Assembly (NCBI RefSeq): GCF_001659605.2
Contig: NC_035163.2
Location: 31,522,158-31,586,157, forward strand
Length of the DNA: 64,000 nucleotides
DNA from: Manihot esculenta
Lineage: Eukaryota; Streptophyta; Magnoliopsida; Malpighiales; Euphorbiaceae
Reading direction: 5' to 3'
Every line of letters begins with the position of its first letter. The first letter of the stretch is position 1. Under the pieces are notes generated by a model. The model did no database searches. It worked only from the letters and a program-made list of their open reading frames with translations, and was not told the DNA's origin. Shown piece after piece: positions 23,444-35,304 of the stretch. A program made the translations under genes and the position numbers.

Positions 23444-24000
23444 CGCTTGACATCGATCACACCTTTGGATAAGTTCTTTTGCATCCTGTATTATCATGGG
23501 CCAGTAGTATCTTTATCTAAATGCATTCTGGGGGATCGTTTGAGCTCCTCCATAATTTTCACGATTACCTTCATGAATGTCTTTAACGATTTATCGACCC
23601 TCATCTTCTATTGCGCATCATAACCTTAATTGAGTTGAGGATTTCCTGTACAACCGACCATTAATTAATACATATTTAAAGAATTTCTTTATTACCTGTT
23701 TAGCGGATCCTTCATCGGTTGGCTGATCATTCTGTGTCAAAAACATATACACAGATATCATTCACGATTCTCCTTCCTCTGTCGTCGCAATTTTAGTCAG
23801 AAAATCGGCTTTTTCGTTATCACCTCTAGCCACCTGGTGAACTTCGCAGTTGCCCTTATTGGTAATAACTTTAGCAGCAGCTCATGAATCGCTGACCATT
23901 TCGAGAGAGAAAAGAAAAAATTTTTCTTTTTAAGAGAAGGGGGATAAGATAATAGTTTTAGTCCAAATGAATAGAGAGAATTAAATAGATTTTCCGACAA

Positions 24001-24554
24001 TGAAACCGAATAATGCGGTCAGAATGAAACTGTGTTGTAATTGGTCAATTTCGCAAGAAAAAAATGTGAGGTGATTGGCGTCTACGACAACCACTTAAAT
24101 GCTCAAATCAGTAAATTAAAGAAAAAGGCGAGAGTATTGTAATGTTTGGAACTCAGGAGTAGTTATATAAGAATTGTGTACCTTTATCTTTATAATCATT
24201 AGTTTTTATACTGTAAAAAAATAAAGTTAATTATAGTATTTCTTGAAAATTCGGCAATGATGTGGCAGACTCGTTGATAAAGGATCTCGTCAGCTAATTG
24301 ATCGAGAATCCCGTGATTACAGACGTAACGGAGATCTATTGTATTGTAACCATTAACACTAACTTCCTATGGAGGCTTACCCTGTAGTTGGAAAGGCGAG
24401 TTTTGACGAAAAATCGAAATGAGATTAACTTGAAGTGTTTAAATTTTCTTTTTTATCGATTGAATTGAGTATAATCTGATTAGACTCTTACTACGTGATT
24501 CTCTTTTTAAATGTTAGCCCATACTCTTTTTTAAGTGGTTATTGTGTAATATCA
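24001..24554 (-). repeat. 5' LTR of the old Ty3-type element (right copy)
   Basis: Counterpart of 16885-17393, about 554 bases. On the minus strand it begins TGATATTACACAAT. RNase H scraps start about 100 bases inside it, so the whole 5' half of the coding region has been deleted. Confidence 0.7.
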
Positions 24555-25529
24555 ATTTAAAAATTATTTTTTAAAAAAACTATTTAAAAGAATAAAATTA
24601 TAATTATACGCATACGCAAGCGCATCGAGCAAATCACAGTATTAAACGTAAATATTTATTGAAAGGAGAGACGTTGGAGACTTGGAAAAGGCTTGTCTAC
24701 TTCTGTAATTTGTTACTCGATTGGAATCTCAACTTGAAACTTCATATAATTAAATAAAAATGGATTTAAAGCCAAAAAAAAAGAGAACATATTACATTAT
24801 TTTTACCTATTATTATATTTAACCCTCCCATATTGAAATGTGCGCAATGATCGCATTCATTTTATAGTCCGACGTCGAAAGAATCCGTCCATCGAAAACT
24901 AAATGAATAAATTAGTCAAAAGTAGTGATATATGCTAAAATTCATCGTATCAAATTGCTCATGAAGCCCTCTTGTGCTGAGCTTTTTTATAGCCTTTTAA
25001 ATGCAATCCTATTTGGATTGTTCAAAAGAAGAAAAAAAAAAAAATGAAGCTCATGAAGCCATTACTCTGTGAATATCTTCGGTTAGTCAACAAGACTGCA
25101 ACTATAGCTCATAATAAAAAGCCCTTTCCAGATTCATTTAGACAAGCCCAATACAAAGACGCTAATAATTGCCCAATGAAATGCTTTCTAAATTGAGAAC
25201 GTAAACATCTTGGGAGTTGATGGTAAGTAGATTGATATTACATTCTCCGAGTCTTTCAGCATAGAAGTTGAATTGCCTCAGCAATGGAGGATGAAAGGAA
25301 AACTTGCTAACAGCTTCTGTGTCACCTTGTAGAATGCAAGTCTATTGGTTCAACCATTGGACATATCGTATCCTCTTACTCTCAGGAGTGCGCCTTACAC
25401 TGGCTGACCTTCCCAACCTTGACAGATGTTTTGCGGTTACTTTGTGATGGCAGCACTGTTGATTCACCTTCTGATGATGAATTGATGAGTGGGGATGTTA
25501 GTAAGCTAAACTTATCTCTTGAACGCTTC
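24555..25529. other. Intergenic and 3' flank of CAP-H2
   Basis: AT-rich. No gene is supported. The open frame at 25419-25607 (plus strand) is antisense to the last CAP-H2 exon. Confidence 0.55.
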
Positions 25530-28500
25530 TCATATCCTTTTAAATATAGGCGATTTAACTCTCTTTTTTGGCAATTGAAACTTCATTCTCTTGTCGTGGC
25601 TGAGTAGCCGGATATAAAATGGATTCACTGCTGTGTAACAAATGGACTCACCGGCTACTCCACTTTTCTCCAAATCAACGTCCCCATTATTCACCTAAAA
25701 TTAGAAATTTAGTTGAATAGTACTGATAAACATCTATTTAGTAGACGATTCAAGCAAAATTGCTGAAAAAAAATTATCTCTCTTAAAACAACTCATTTTA
25801 CTTTAAGCTAACCAACCCTTTTTACTTTAGCTAACCAATCACGCTATTTTTTTAACAAAAAGAAGAAAAAAAAAACCAAGCTAGGCAAAATTAAAATGTA
25901 TCAAAGGACTTACCAACTGAAGAAGTGCAGAGAATATTCGAGCCACGTCATGCTTTTTTTGTCCCTCCACAATATCAACAAAGGACATGATATTATCACG
26001 GTTAGCTTCAAAAGATAATTTGTCAAGAATTCTTTCACCATAGGCATGAATATTAAAAGGGGAGCGTGCATCCTATCAGAGACAAAAATTTCCTTCAATC
26101 TAAAAGAGTAAAAAGGTGTACAACTTAAAAAGCGCAGAAGAAAATAAGATGTATAGCTATAATTGATCAAAATTAAAGTTCAGATTTAAGTGAGGGAATC
26201 AAAAAGCTCTAATTACCTGTTCTTCCAAATTGTGCTCAATTTTCTGTTTCCACATTGAAACTCGAGTAGCCATTTCAGTCTGTTTATCAGTTTCAGCTAT
26301 GTCAGCAAGGAGAGCGTCCTACGTGATAAAATTATCAGTGAGCTTTCACACTCCCATAATAACCAAGCAAAAGAAATGCAGTGTGAATGGACATCGTGAA
26401 GTTAATTGAAGTGTTAGATTAGATTGCATTTGAGAATTTTTTTTGATTAAATATATTAAAATATATCTAAACTCTAGCAAAATACCAAACAAATTTATAC
26501 TTACTAGGTGAAAGCGACAAAGATCTTCTAAGCTTGCTTGAGAACTCGGCTCTTCATATCGAAAAGCTTCATTGGCATCAAATTGAGTAGAGCTATCGTC
26601 AAACTGCAGAAGATCAATCAATAAGCAACTTCAGGTATTCCTTATACTATCATATGTAAACTTTAATAAAGACACAAACCTACAAACCTTTTCATTTTGA
26701 GATAAATCTTCATCCATATACATACTTTTTGACATCTCATCAGGCTGCTCAAAATCTGAAATTTCATCGTCGTGTTCGATACCTTTATTTGTATTATTAG
26801 CATCACCAAAAGTCTCATTAGAGTTGTTACATTCGTCACTAAGGGATTGCCTTAGCTGCAATAGTAACATCAAGCATCATACAACAATCACAAAACAAAC
26901 TTCAAGTTCAGGTAATACAATTTTGAAGAAATCAGTACCTTTTCATATAAAGGAGGAGAATGGGAGTTGCTTCCATATCCTTTATGTCGTGCTTTCCATA
27001 TTTCTATGAATTCAGGATTGATAGTACCATGCATCATTGCAAGAGGAAACTGAGTAGTTATAGAGGTCTGCTTGGCAAAATTTACTCCATTCCTTCCGTA
27101 AGGTTTTACTGCTTGTTAAGAAAATCCAAGACAAGTGATTATTAGATGCACAAAGAAATTATAATGCAACCAAAATAAATAAGAGAGATAAGTTCTTTAA
27201 AAACCTTTTCTAAAAGGTTTCACTTTTAGGTTCCCAGGTTCATGGGGATTTAAGGGTTTCCATGGATCATAGTTGACATCGTCATCTTCTGAATCTTCCA
27301 AGTTCCCAGGTTCTGAATATCCATCCTCCATATCAAATTCATGGTTACTATCTTCATAATTATCATAAGCATCGGCCATAGGAGGTTTTTTGAGATTTTC
27401 ATCAAGGTTCTTTCCAAGTGATGATCTGCGTGCAGTTCCCCCTGAACGTCTTGTGGGGGACTGAAAGCTCTTGCAAGTTGAGCTTCCCCTATAAATACTA
27501 TTTGGTACTTTTCCAGTTTCATCACCCTTTAAAAAATCATCCACTACCACGGAATCACATGGGTTTAAAAGAATAAAATTCCTATAGAGATCATTGGTGG
27601 CTAACTGCAAGAATGCAGAAAAAGACAAGTTTTTAAGATCAAGCAGATAGAAAATTCATCAATATAGAAAAGGTGCAAACATAAGTCATACCAGGTATGA
27701 TTCTAATTCTCCGCCATCACCGCTGGTATCCAAGCAATCACCTTCAAGGACAACAAGGTTTGCTGGTGGTTTCACAAAATGATAGAAAGAAGCATCTTTA
27801 CTAGTTGAATCATCTAAGGAATTCCTTGCTTCCACTGCAGTATAATGAACACTTTAGCTGATATTTGCACTATAGCATCAATATATAGAGTGCAGTATTT
27901 AAACACACCAGAGATATCATCTAAGCACCAAAATTGATCATTTTCTTCATCAGAAACTGCATGGGAACAACTTTGCTCAGGCTGAACTGATGTGCCCTCT
28001 GATTGCTCCGGCCTATTCAAAATGCATAAAATCAAAAGGATTGCATAGTTGGCATAGTGGCTCGCAATAAATGGGCAAGCTAATGTAAAAGTAAACCAAA
28101 TTCAAGATAGCTATATCCACAAACTAAACCTTATGAAATGAAATTGTTGACAAAACAAGAATAACTTATGGGTGTGTAGGGACATAATGCATTCTAAGAT
28201 ATATATAACAAATTGTCAGCTTTATGCTTTACATATCAGATATAATAAATTTTTGAAAATTAAAAGTCACCAACACAATGACAGAATTAAAAGTTACATA
28301 TATGCACTCTCACCAATTATTCTACAATTAAATGCAAAAAGATGTGACCTTTTACTAATTGAACAAGTCCTCTAAAATCTATATCCAGTGACTTAGAGAT
28401 AGAAATTAATTTTTTACAAAGAAAATTTGCTTTGTTAGTCCAATTAGAACTTAACCACCATAAAGAAATGATAAAAATTGAAGAGGAAATAACCTCTTTT

Positions 28501-28860
28501 GAGAAATAAACTCCAAAGCATGCAACACCAGGGTATGTAAATACTCCACCTTCCTGCTATACACCTGAACAGAACCTTGAAGCAGCAAAGCAGCTACATT
28601 CCCCAAAATAAACAGCAATTAATTAACAAGAAAACAGAAAAGAAAAGAATTTATTAACATAAAAGCACAAAGAACCTGACCTTCAGCAAAATTTACAGAG
28701 GCGTCAGTGTTATAGTCTTCGGTGGCCTAATTTCACCTGAGCAAATCTTCAACAGGTAGTCTTCGAGCTTTGAAGCGAGATCTACCTCCCAGTTGGCTCC
28801 TAGGTCTCTCTCTGCCTGGACAGTGTGGATATTGTTTGAAGGCGTTTCTCTGTTAGTCAT
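25530..28860 (-). CDS. CAPH2: Condensin II subunit H2 (CAP-H2, kleisin beta)
   Basis: Kleisin that closes the condensin II ring and binds the HEAT subunits; acts in the nucleus in chromosome organisation. Eleven exons: 28860-28681 (or to 28737), 28593-28494, 28012-27909, 27834-27692, 27604-27205, 27108-26939, 26855-26688, 26603-26505, 26318-26217, 26072-25914, 25694-25530. The N-terminal domain shows [20 protein letters not shown] and [18 protein letters not shown], then [17 protein letters not shown], an acidic middle ([21 protein letters not shown]), [11 protein letters not shown], and the C-terminal domain with [16 protein letters not shown] and a basic tail. Exons 2-11 join in frame. Exon 1, if it runs to 28681, is one base short and hits a stop after 55 codons. 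Using a donor at 28736 restores the frame (about 577 residues) but drops about 19 residues. Confidence 0.88.
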
Positions 28861-31060
28861 TTTCAAATCGGTTTTGGCAGAGTGTGTTGGGGTTCCAATT
28901 GTAAGTTATAACCCTAGGATTTGGGACTCAATTAGAAAGAGTAGAAAAGGAATGGCAGAATAATGGAGTAGAGAGGTAGGGCTTATGGTGTGATTGGTTA
29001 CCGGGAAAACTGAAGAGAAAGTTTGGATTTGTGGTAATGGCAATGAGATTTCACCAGGAAGAAAGAGAGAAGAGAGCGAGAAGTTCAAAAGTTTGGATTG
29101 TCTGGTTTCCCGCTGGGCATCTCGCCCTTTGAAAGTTTTATTAGTAAATATATTTTGAGTAAAATTACCTTTTAATCTCTAAAATTTTTATACTTATTCT
29201 AATTTACTAAAATAGTAAAGTTATATTTAACATTTTAAAATAATAAAATAAGTTTTTCAACCCCATTAAAATTGTGAAGAACTTTTTTTTTTGCTAGAAA
29301 CAAATTAGAATTTTTAACATATTGATAATATTTGTTCTATATATTACATAATATTAATATTGTAAATGAAAATTAAAGTTTATGTAGGCAATAAATATTG
29401 TGATTTAAACTGATATTTTTCAATAATATATATCAATATTATGCTTAACTGTAAATTTATGAAATAACATAAGATAATTTAGTTATAGCATTACACAATA
29501 TTTATTTAATATATTTTTGTTTTGTTAAATATAAAATTTAAGTTGTTTGATTTCAAAAAAAAAAAAATTAAGTTGTTGAGCTATTTTGTTAATAAAATAA
29601 AATATTATAAACCTAATTATTTTAAATTAAAAATATAATAAAAATAATAAATTAAAATATTTAATTTTAAAAATATATAAATTAACTCAATATATATAAA
29701 TATCCACAAAAATTAAAATATCCAAATTACAACTCGATTCATATTAATAAAATTTATTTTAAATCTAATTAAAAATTAATATAAAATAACTAAACTTAAT
29801 TGTTAAACCCGAACAAAATCCAAACAGTTAAGTTTTATATATTTTAATTAATAATTTATATAAAAAATAATTTTTATTAATAAATTTTATTTAAAAATTA
29901 AATATTTTTAAAAAATATTTAAATTTTAATTTTTAAATAAAAATATATTAAAAAATTATAAATATTATTGTAAAGTATATATTTTTATATTAAATTAATT
30001 ATTTATATAAAAATAATATTTTACCCATTATTTTAACTGTAATTACTTTTAAATTTTATACGAATTAAAGATTAAAGTAATTTATGTATATTTATTTTAT
30101 TTTTTTATAAATGTGATTAATTTTACTTTTATAGAATCTACAAAATATATGGTAGGTACATATGACTAATTTTTAATTTTTTAAAAAATGAAAAATGAAA
30201 AATAAAAATAAAAATAAAAAATTTGAATTGAAATATTACTTTCTTAATAATAATATTGATACAAAAAATTGAATTAGTATTATATTCAAACAAACTACTA
30301 AAATAAAAGGAGATAAAAAAGTTAAAATTTAGGATGTGTAATTAGAAATGGTATAACCGATTGAGTATTTTTAAGTAGTCAATATGATCTATTTTAATTT
30401 GATAAATTTTAATTTGATAAATTCTAATAAAATAGGTTTAGTTAGTTATAATTAAATTTAGAATAACATGAATTCGAATTGAATTTTGCAGTCGTAGCAG
30501 CACAAATATAAAAAAAAATTAAATAGCTGCTAGTATGGAGATGCTTTGACTCATCCGAATTATAAATGACAGAGACATAAACATTTTAGTAAAATGGCAG
30601 TTACCTGTCACTAAATGACAAAAAATAAATAAATAAATAAATAAAAGGTGATTTTTTTTTACAATAATATTTATAAAATTTTTATATAATTTTATTTAAA
30701 AATTAAAATTTGATTTTTAAAAAAATATTAATTTTTTAAATAAAAATTATTAATAAATAATATTTTTTATACAAATTATTAATTAAAATATATAAAATTA
30801 AATGGTTCAAATTTTATTGATGTAATAATAATTAAATTTGAAATGATTTTGGACAATTTATATTAATTGTTAATTGAATTTGAGACCGATACAAATATTT
30901 TAATTTTTGTTGATATTTTATGTTTATAGTTTATAAATAATTAAAAATAAAATGTTATTTGTTGATTAATCAATAAAAATTAATAAAAAATATGCAAATT
31001 TAATGAAATATTTAAGTTAATCTAATATAATTATTTAAATAAATTTATTAATTTAGATTG
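28861..31060. other. AT-rich intergenic DNA upstream of CAP-H2
   Basis: The first about 240 bases are probably the CAP-H2 5' UTR and promoter. From 29140 to 31060 the sequence is extremely AT-rich, with an (AAAT)n run near 30630. I see no gene or clear element. Confidence 0.6.
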
Positions 31061-31069
31061 GTTGAATTT

Positions 31070-31383
31070 TAGATGGGCGAGGAAGCGGCTAATCGAATTG
31101 TATAAGCTTTCGGTTTGTCTTTTTCTCTGTTTGCTGCCAACATCTTGGCCCCTTTTCGAATGTTTAGCCTTATTCATGACAAGATTGTTTTGCTTTCTCT
31201 CATGTAGTTAGGGTTTCAAATTTCTTTGGGCCAATACGCTTAGTTTTGAGTTTGGATTTTTGCTCTTTGTTGGGCTTAAAATTTTATGTTTATGAAGGCT
31301 TTAAGACTTCAGTTTTGTAGGTAGGTTTTGTATTTTGTGCTTTCAAGCATTTTTTTCAATGAATATTATCCTTAAGAAAAAAA
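31070..31383 (+). repeat. Retroposon 3' end related to 2040-2380
   Basis: Shares with 2040-2380 the ordered blocks GAGGAAGC, GTATRAGCTTT, GTTTAGCCTTA, TTAGTTTTGAG and an A-rich end. It likely is the 3' end of a non-LTR retroposon. Only the 3' end is recognisable. Confidence 0.45.
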
Positions 31384-32244
31384 CTCCACTAATTACTGAT
31401 ACAAGCTATGGAGTTTAGTGTTCTGGATTCAATAAACAGTGAAAGAACCTATCTCTATTTTTAAAACTCTGGATATATGTTTTTAATTAGATATCTATTT
31501 ATTTAATTAAATAAAATAAGTGCATTAGTAATTTATAGTGACACAGCTTAACAGTACTTATGGAAAATAATGATAATATTTTCAATAAACTAATAATATG
31601 TATTTTGATTTGTAATATTAAAAAAATGGCTAATAAGGTTAAGAATTAAAAAAAAAAATTCTGCAATTCTTAAGAATTTAAATTTCTGATTTCCAAGGAA
31701 AAATACTAATAAAACAAGTATTTTTATAGTGTTAAAGCGTCTAATTGTGTGATTTTTTTAAAAGAATAATTCATATTTTTGAATTAATGTAAAAAGAGAG
31801 TTTAGATTTAAAATTTAGCTATTATACTTATAGAAAGTATCACACTAAATGAACATGTGAGTATTACTTCGAATGCAATAGAAAGAAAATTCAAATTTTG
31901 GTGTGAGATTTGATAATTTGATATCCATGAAGAGGTAGAGATTAGGTGTAAATCATTAAGTTTAGTCTGATTCAAAACTCTTTTATTTATTTTTTTCTTA
32001 TTTCCACCCTACTATAGTGCTACCTGTTACTATCAGATAGAGTTGTATGTATAGACGTACCTGTATTTTCACCATAGTCAGACGACCACTTAATTTCCTT
32101 TCGTCGCTCGTACTGATAGCGTCATGGCATAACTTGGCCTGCTCCCCTACTACTTTCCATCATGTCAGATGAGTTGAGTCTTTCTTGGATGAGCCCGAAC
32201 CCTGATTAATCTGGCCTGCTCTGAATTAGGTTGCATGCTAATAG
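31384..32244. other. Intergenic DNA
   Basis: AT-rich until about 32000. A GC-richer block of unknown origin lies at 32000-32240, directly before the tandem repeat. No gene is supported. Confidence 0.5.
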
Positions 32245-32790
32245 GCTAACTCGCGTAATGTCCTCTAATAAGTTTTGGACTTTAACTCTCTTATAAAGAT
32301 TCTACTGTAGACCGAATGTTAATGGTTCAGCGATCTTCAAAATTAAGAAAAAAATTTTTAAAAAAGATGATATGTAATGAAATTTTTTCTTTTAGTAATT
32401 AGTTAGAAAAAAAACACATGTAAGTGTTTTTAAGTCGGCACTAAATGGCTAACTCGTGTAATGGCTTTAGGTTTTGAACTTGACTCCCTTATAAAAATTT
32501 TACTGCATACGCATGTTAATGGTTTAGCGATTTTCAAAATAAAAAAAATATATGATATATAATGAATTTTTTTTAGTAATTAGTTAAAAAAACACATGTA
32601 AGTGTTTTTAAGTTGGCACTAATAGCTAATTCATGTTTTTGATAGATTTTGGATTTGACTCTCTTATCAAAATTTATGTTTACGGCCATCAATCCTCAAA
32701 ATTAAAAAAAAATTAATGATATGTAATGAAATTTTTTCTTTTTAGTAATTAGTTAGAAAAAAACACATGCAAGTGTTTTTAAGTTGGCAT
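32245..32790. repeat. Three-unit tandem repeat (about 165-203 bases per unit)
   Basis: Units at about 32245-32447, 32448-32624 and 32625-32790. Each begins GCTAACTCGTGTAATG or a variant, contains AGTAATTAGTTAGAAAAAA, and ends with an inverted repeat, AAAACACATGTAAGTGTTTT, followed by TTAAGTTGGCA. The array ends about 70 bases before the stop-side end of the pectinesterase gene. Confidence 0.85.
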
Positions 32791-32861
32791 GGAGCAAGCA
32801 CCCACCAACAAACATAAATTATATACATATAACAATTAACATTTGTTGTCCCCCTCCTTGT

Positions 32862-34654
32862 CTATTCCTTGATCATGCCAGGAGTATAAGGAACGCCTGT
32901 GGCCGGAATCCAAAGGTCTCCATCGATGAATTTAGCGGCGGTGAAATCCGCAGCTTCCTCTGGAGTGACCTTCTTGATACCCTTCCATGTCACTCTTTTG
33001 GTGGTATCAGCACCAGGTCCTCTATTTTCGAACTCAGAGTAAGAGCAAGTGTCGAGACCAACGCTACCCATCCATGGCATCCAACCCTCTGGGTGGATCA
33101 AATCATCAATTTCAGACTGCATGATAATGGTCCTTGAGAACTGCCTCCATGGACGACCAAGATAGGCTGCGTTGCGGAATCGCAGACGGAAGTAGGCTGG
33201 GTCGGCTGAGATGGTGCAGTTTTGGATGACGAAACCAGTGGCTTCACGTGAGTTATTCCTTCCTTGAGCAGTTATGATGCATCTCTGGCTTTCTAATGGC
33301 TTCCTAACCACAAGTTTGCAATTCTGGTAAACGGCGGCTGCGTCACCGAAGATGAAATCAATGGTGCCGGTGATAGTGCAGTCACGATAGAATTGGCGGT
33401 AGGTGTGGGAATAAAGGGTGTCTTGGTAGCCATCCATTTGGCAATTATAGAAGATAGACATATCAGATTGTACCTTCAGTGCTACGGCTTGGTGTCCAAT
33501 GGCTCCTGCAGAGTTCTCAAATCCAATGTCCTTGGCAATGAAGTGGTTTCCACTGATCGCTGTAATAATCGAAAATAACTTAGAATTTGTCGAGTATAAT
33601 GACTCTTTTTTTGATATTGCTGTGGAGAGAATTAATACTTACAGACTGTTGCTGTTTTGAATGTCTGGACGCCACCAGCATAGCTGAGACTTCCGGTGAT
33701 CTTTGTCTTATTAGCACCATCTCCGATCATCATGACATGGGTCATGCTCCTTGAGATGGTGACTTGCTCCTCGTAGATTCCTTCCTTGATGTAGACAACA
33801 AAGGTTGTGTTGCTCTTCTTGGGGATATTCTTGACAGCTTCATTAATAGTCTTGAACTGGCCACTTCCATCCTGAGCAACAGTAATATCAGCCTTGATTG
33901 TTGCTGCAGTTTCGGCGAGGAGTCTCTGCTTTTCTGTTGTCACCCATGAAGGTAAACCTTTGTCATTTAAGAGCCTACGGCCTGTGAATTCTGCAAGGTT
34001 CAAATCCCTGATGATATCAGCGAGGCCAGAGACCATAGCAAGTCCATTACTAGTAAGTTGGCTAGAAAGGGTCAAGATTTCCTTCATTTTCTGCCCAGCA
34101 GGACCAGTGGTGTTCTCGAATCCATCCAAGCAAGTTTGCTGGTAAGTTATGGTGGCACTGAGCCAAATTTTGAGGTTATCCACGTACTCATGCAGTTTAC
34201 TTGCATCAAAATCTCCAACCTCTTTAAAAGAAGTCTTCAGATCATCAATTGCATCATCCATTAGCTCTTTGCAATCATCAAGAGCCTGCTTCGCCATTGG
34301 GTCTTTTGCAACTTCTTGCAACGTTTCGGACTTCTTGATGGCTTCATTAAGAGAATCAATGGCAGCCTGGAAACCTGCCTGAACAAGCTTTTGAGGGTCG
34401 CTGGTGTTACTTGCAGCTTTGCTAAGACTTGTCTCGCAGGTTTCTCTATAATCTGTTGGTTGGCAAATAGCCACGATGGACTTGGAGGAGGTGGATATCT
34501 CGCCAGTAGCGCCGGATTCTTCAGAGGAACTACCATTGACCCCAACCGCCACTGCAACTACCATAGCAACCAGGATAATTGATGAGACGCCAATAACGGC
34601 AATCTTTTTCTTCTTTTTTGCTGATTCTTCGGCTTGATCATACCCATTACTCAT
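32862..34654 (-). CDS. Pectinesterase with N-terminal pectinesterase-inhibitor domain (PMEI-PME)
   Basis: Removes methyl esters from cell-wall homogalacturonan. Two exons, 34654-33643 and 33559-32862, give 569 residues. A basic start and hydrophobic span (about 18-39) form a signal anchor. The PMEI domain (about 58-215) has Cys 64, 73, 128 and 175. Cleavage motifs RRLL (226-229) and RLL (244-246), typical of subtilase processing, precede the catalytic domain. That domain shows GSGQFKTINEAV, GHQAVAL (Gln361), the catalytic GYQDTLY (Asp384), DFIFGDA (Asp405) and LGRPWRQFSRT with the substrate-binding Arg. All key residues are present. The prodomain probably keeps the enzyme silent until it is cleaved in the Golgi. 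It may correspond to Arabidopsis At3g06830 by position. Confidence 0.96.
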
Positions 34655-35304
34655 CTTGAAAAGATATGAGACAAGGTAATGAAGGAAAAAAGAATTGTGG
34701 GGGCAATATATGTATATCTACAGAGCTCCTGGGGCTCGCCTGAAGGAGTAGTTATTCTATATTGCCCCCAGGGCTCTGGATTGAGAGATCGATTACATGA
34801 CTCATATATAAGGAGGGAGGGAGGGAGCAGAAGGAAGACAAGAATAGTAAAATTAAAAATAGAGGGAGAGAGAAACAGTTAATTCTGTTAGGAAATGGAA
34901 GGTCAAGAGAGACCATGACCAATATAGACATGCAGATGCCTTTGTTCGGGGATCAGAGAGGACCAATGCTGTTTAATTAGGAGCACCACAAGCACAACAT
35001 ATGCACAATAGGAAAAAAAAAACAAAGAATTACGCCCCTAGCAATAATATTCACTAATAATGCTAAAAAAAACTCTCCTAAAAAGAATAAGTGATGAAAC
35101 CTTATAAAAAAAATTCTCAGTTAAAAATGAAAAAATTATACCTAAAATCGATTTACGATGTATTAACATTGTAAAATAAAAAATATATATATAAATTCAT
35201 ACAAAGAATTTCAGTCCAGCTAGATCATGCATGACTTCACATCTAAAAAGAGGGGAGTTATCAAACGCTTGTGACTATGATTTCAGAATGTGCGCAGAAG
35301 ATAA
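34655..35304. other. Pectinesterase promoter and 5' UTR; flank of F-box gene
   Basis: On the minus strand a TATATAT box lies at about 34803-34810, upstream of the pectinesterase ATG. A 13-base perfect inverted repeat at 34698-34710 and 34758-34770 lies between box and ATG. A GGGA-type purine tract is at 34812-34828. From 35000 the stretch is AT-rich. Confidence 0.5.

Larger units (their letters stand above)
16885..24554 (-). mobile_element. Degenerate Ty3-type LTR retroelement, probably Tat/Retand-like, with nested insertions
   Basis: Related terminal blocks lie at 16885-17393 and 24001-24554; both end in ...TAATATCA on the plus strand and begin near TGAAA, so the element's own strand is minus. 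Coding scraps read on the minus strand are in Ty3 order: an RNase H end (about 23900-23780, ...DNEKADFLTKIATTE), the integrase zinc-binding motif (about 23530-23450, YYWP ... RCDRCQ) and an integrase C-terminal motif (about 21210, FDVGDLVLK). Gag, protease, reverse transcriptase and most of the integrase core are absent. Between integrase and 3' LTR lie tandem arrays, a known habit of Tat-lineage elements. Two later insertions split it: 18239-20548 and 21264-23443. I found no clear TSD. Lineage is an inference. Confidence 0.75.

Noticed and set aside
25530..28860. CAP-H2 as a dead pseudogene
   Set aside because: Only exon 1 has a problem; ten exons splice in frame with intact borders, and an in-frame donor exists.
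34058..34582. Plus-strand frames opposite the pectinesterase
   Set aside because: Shadows of the PMEI-PME exon 1.
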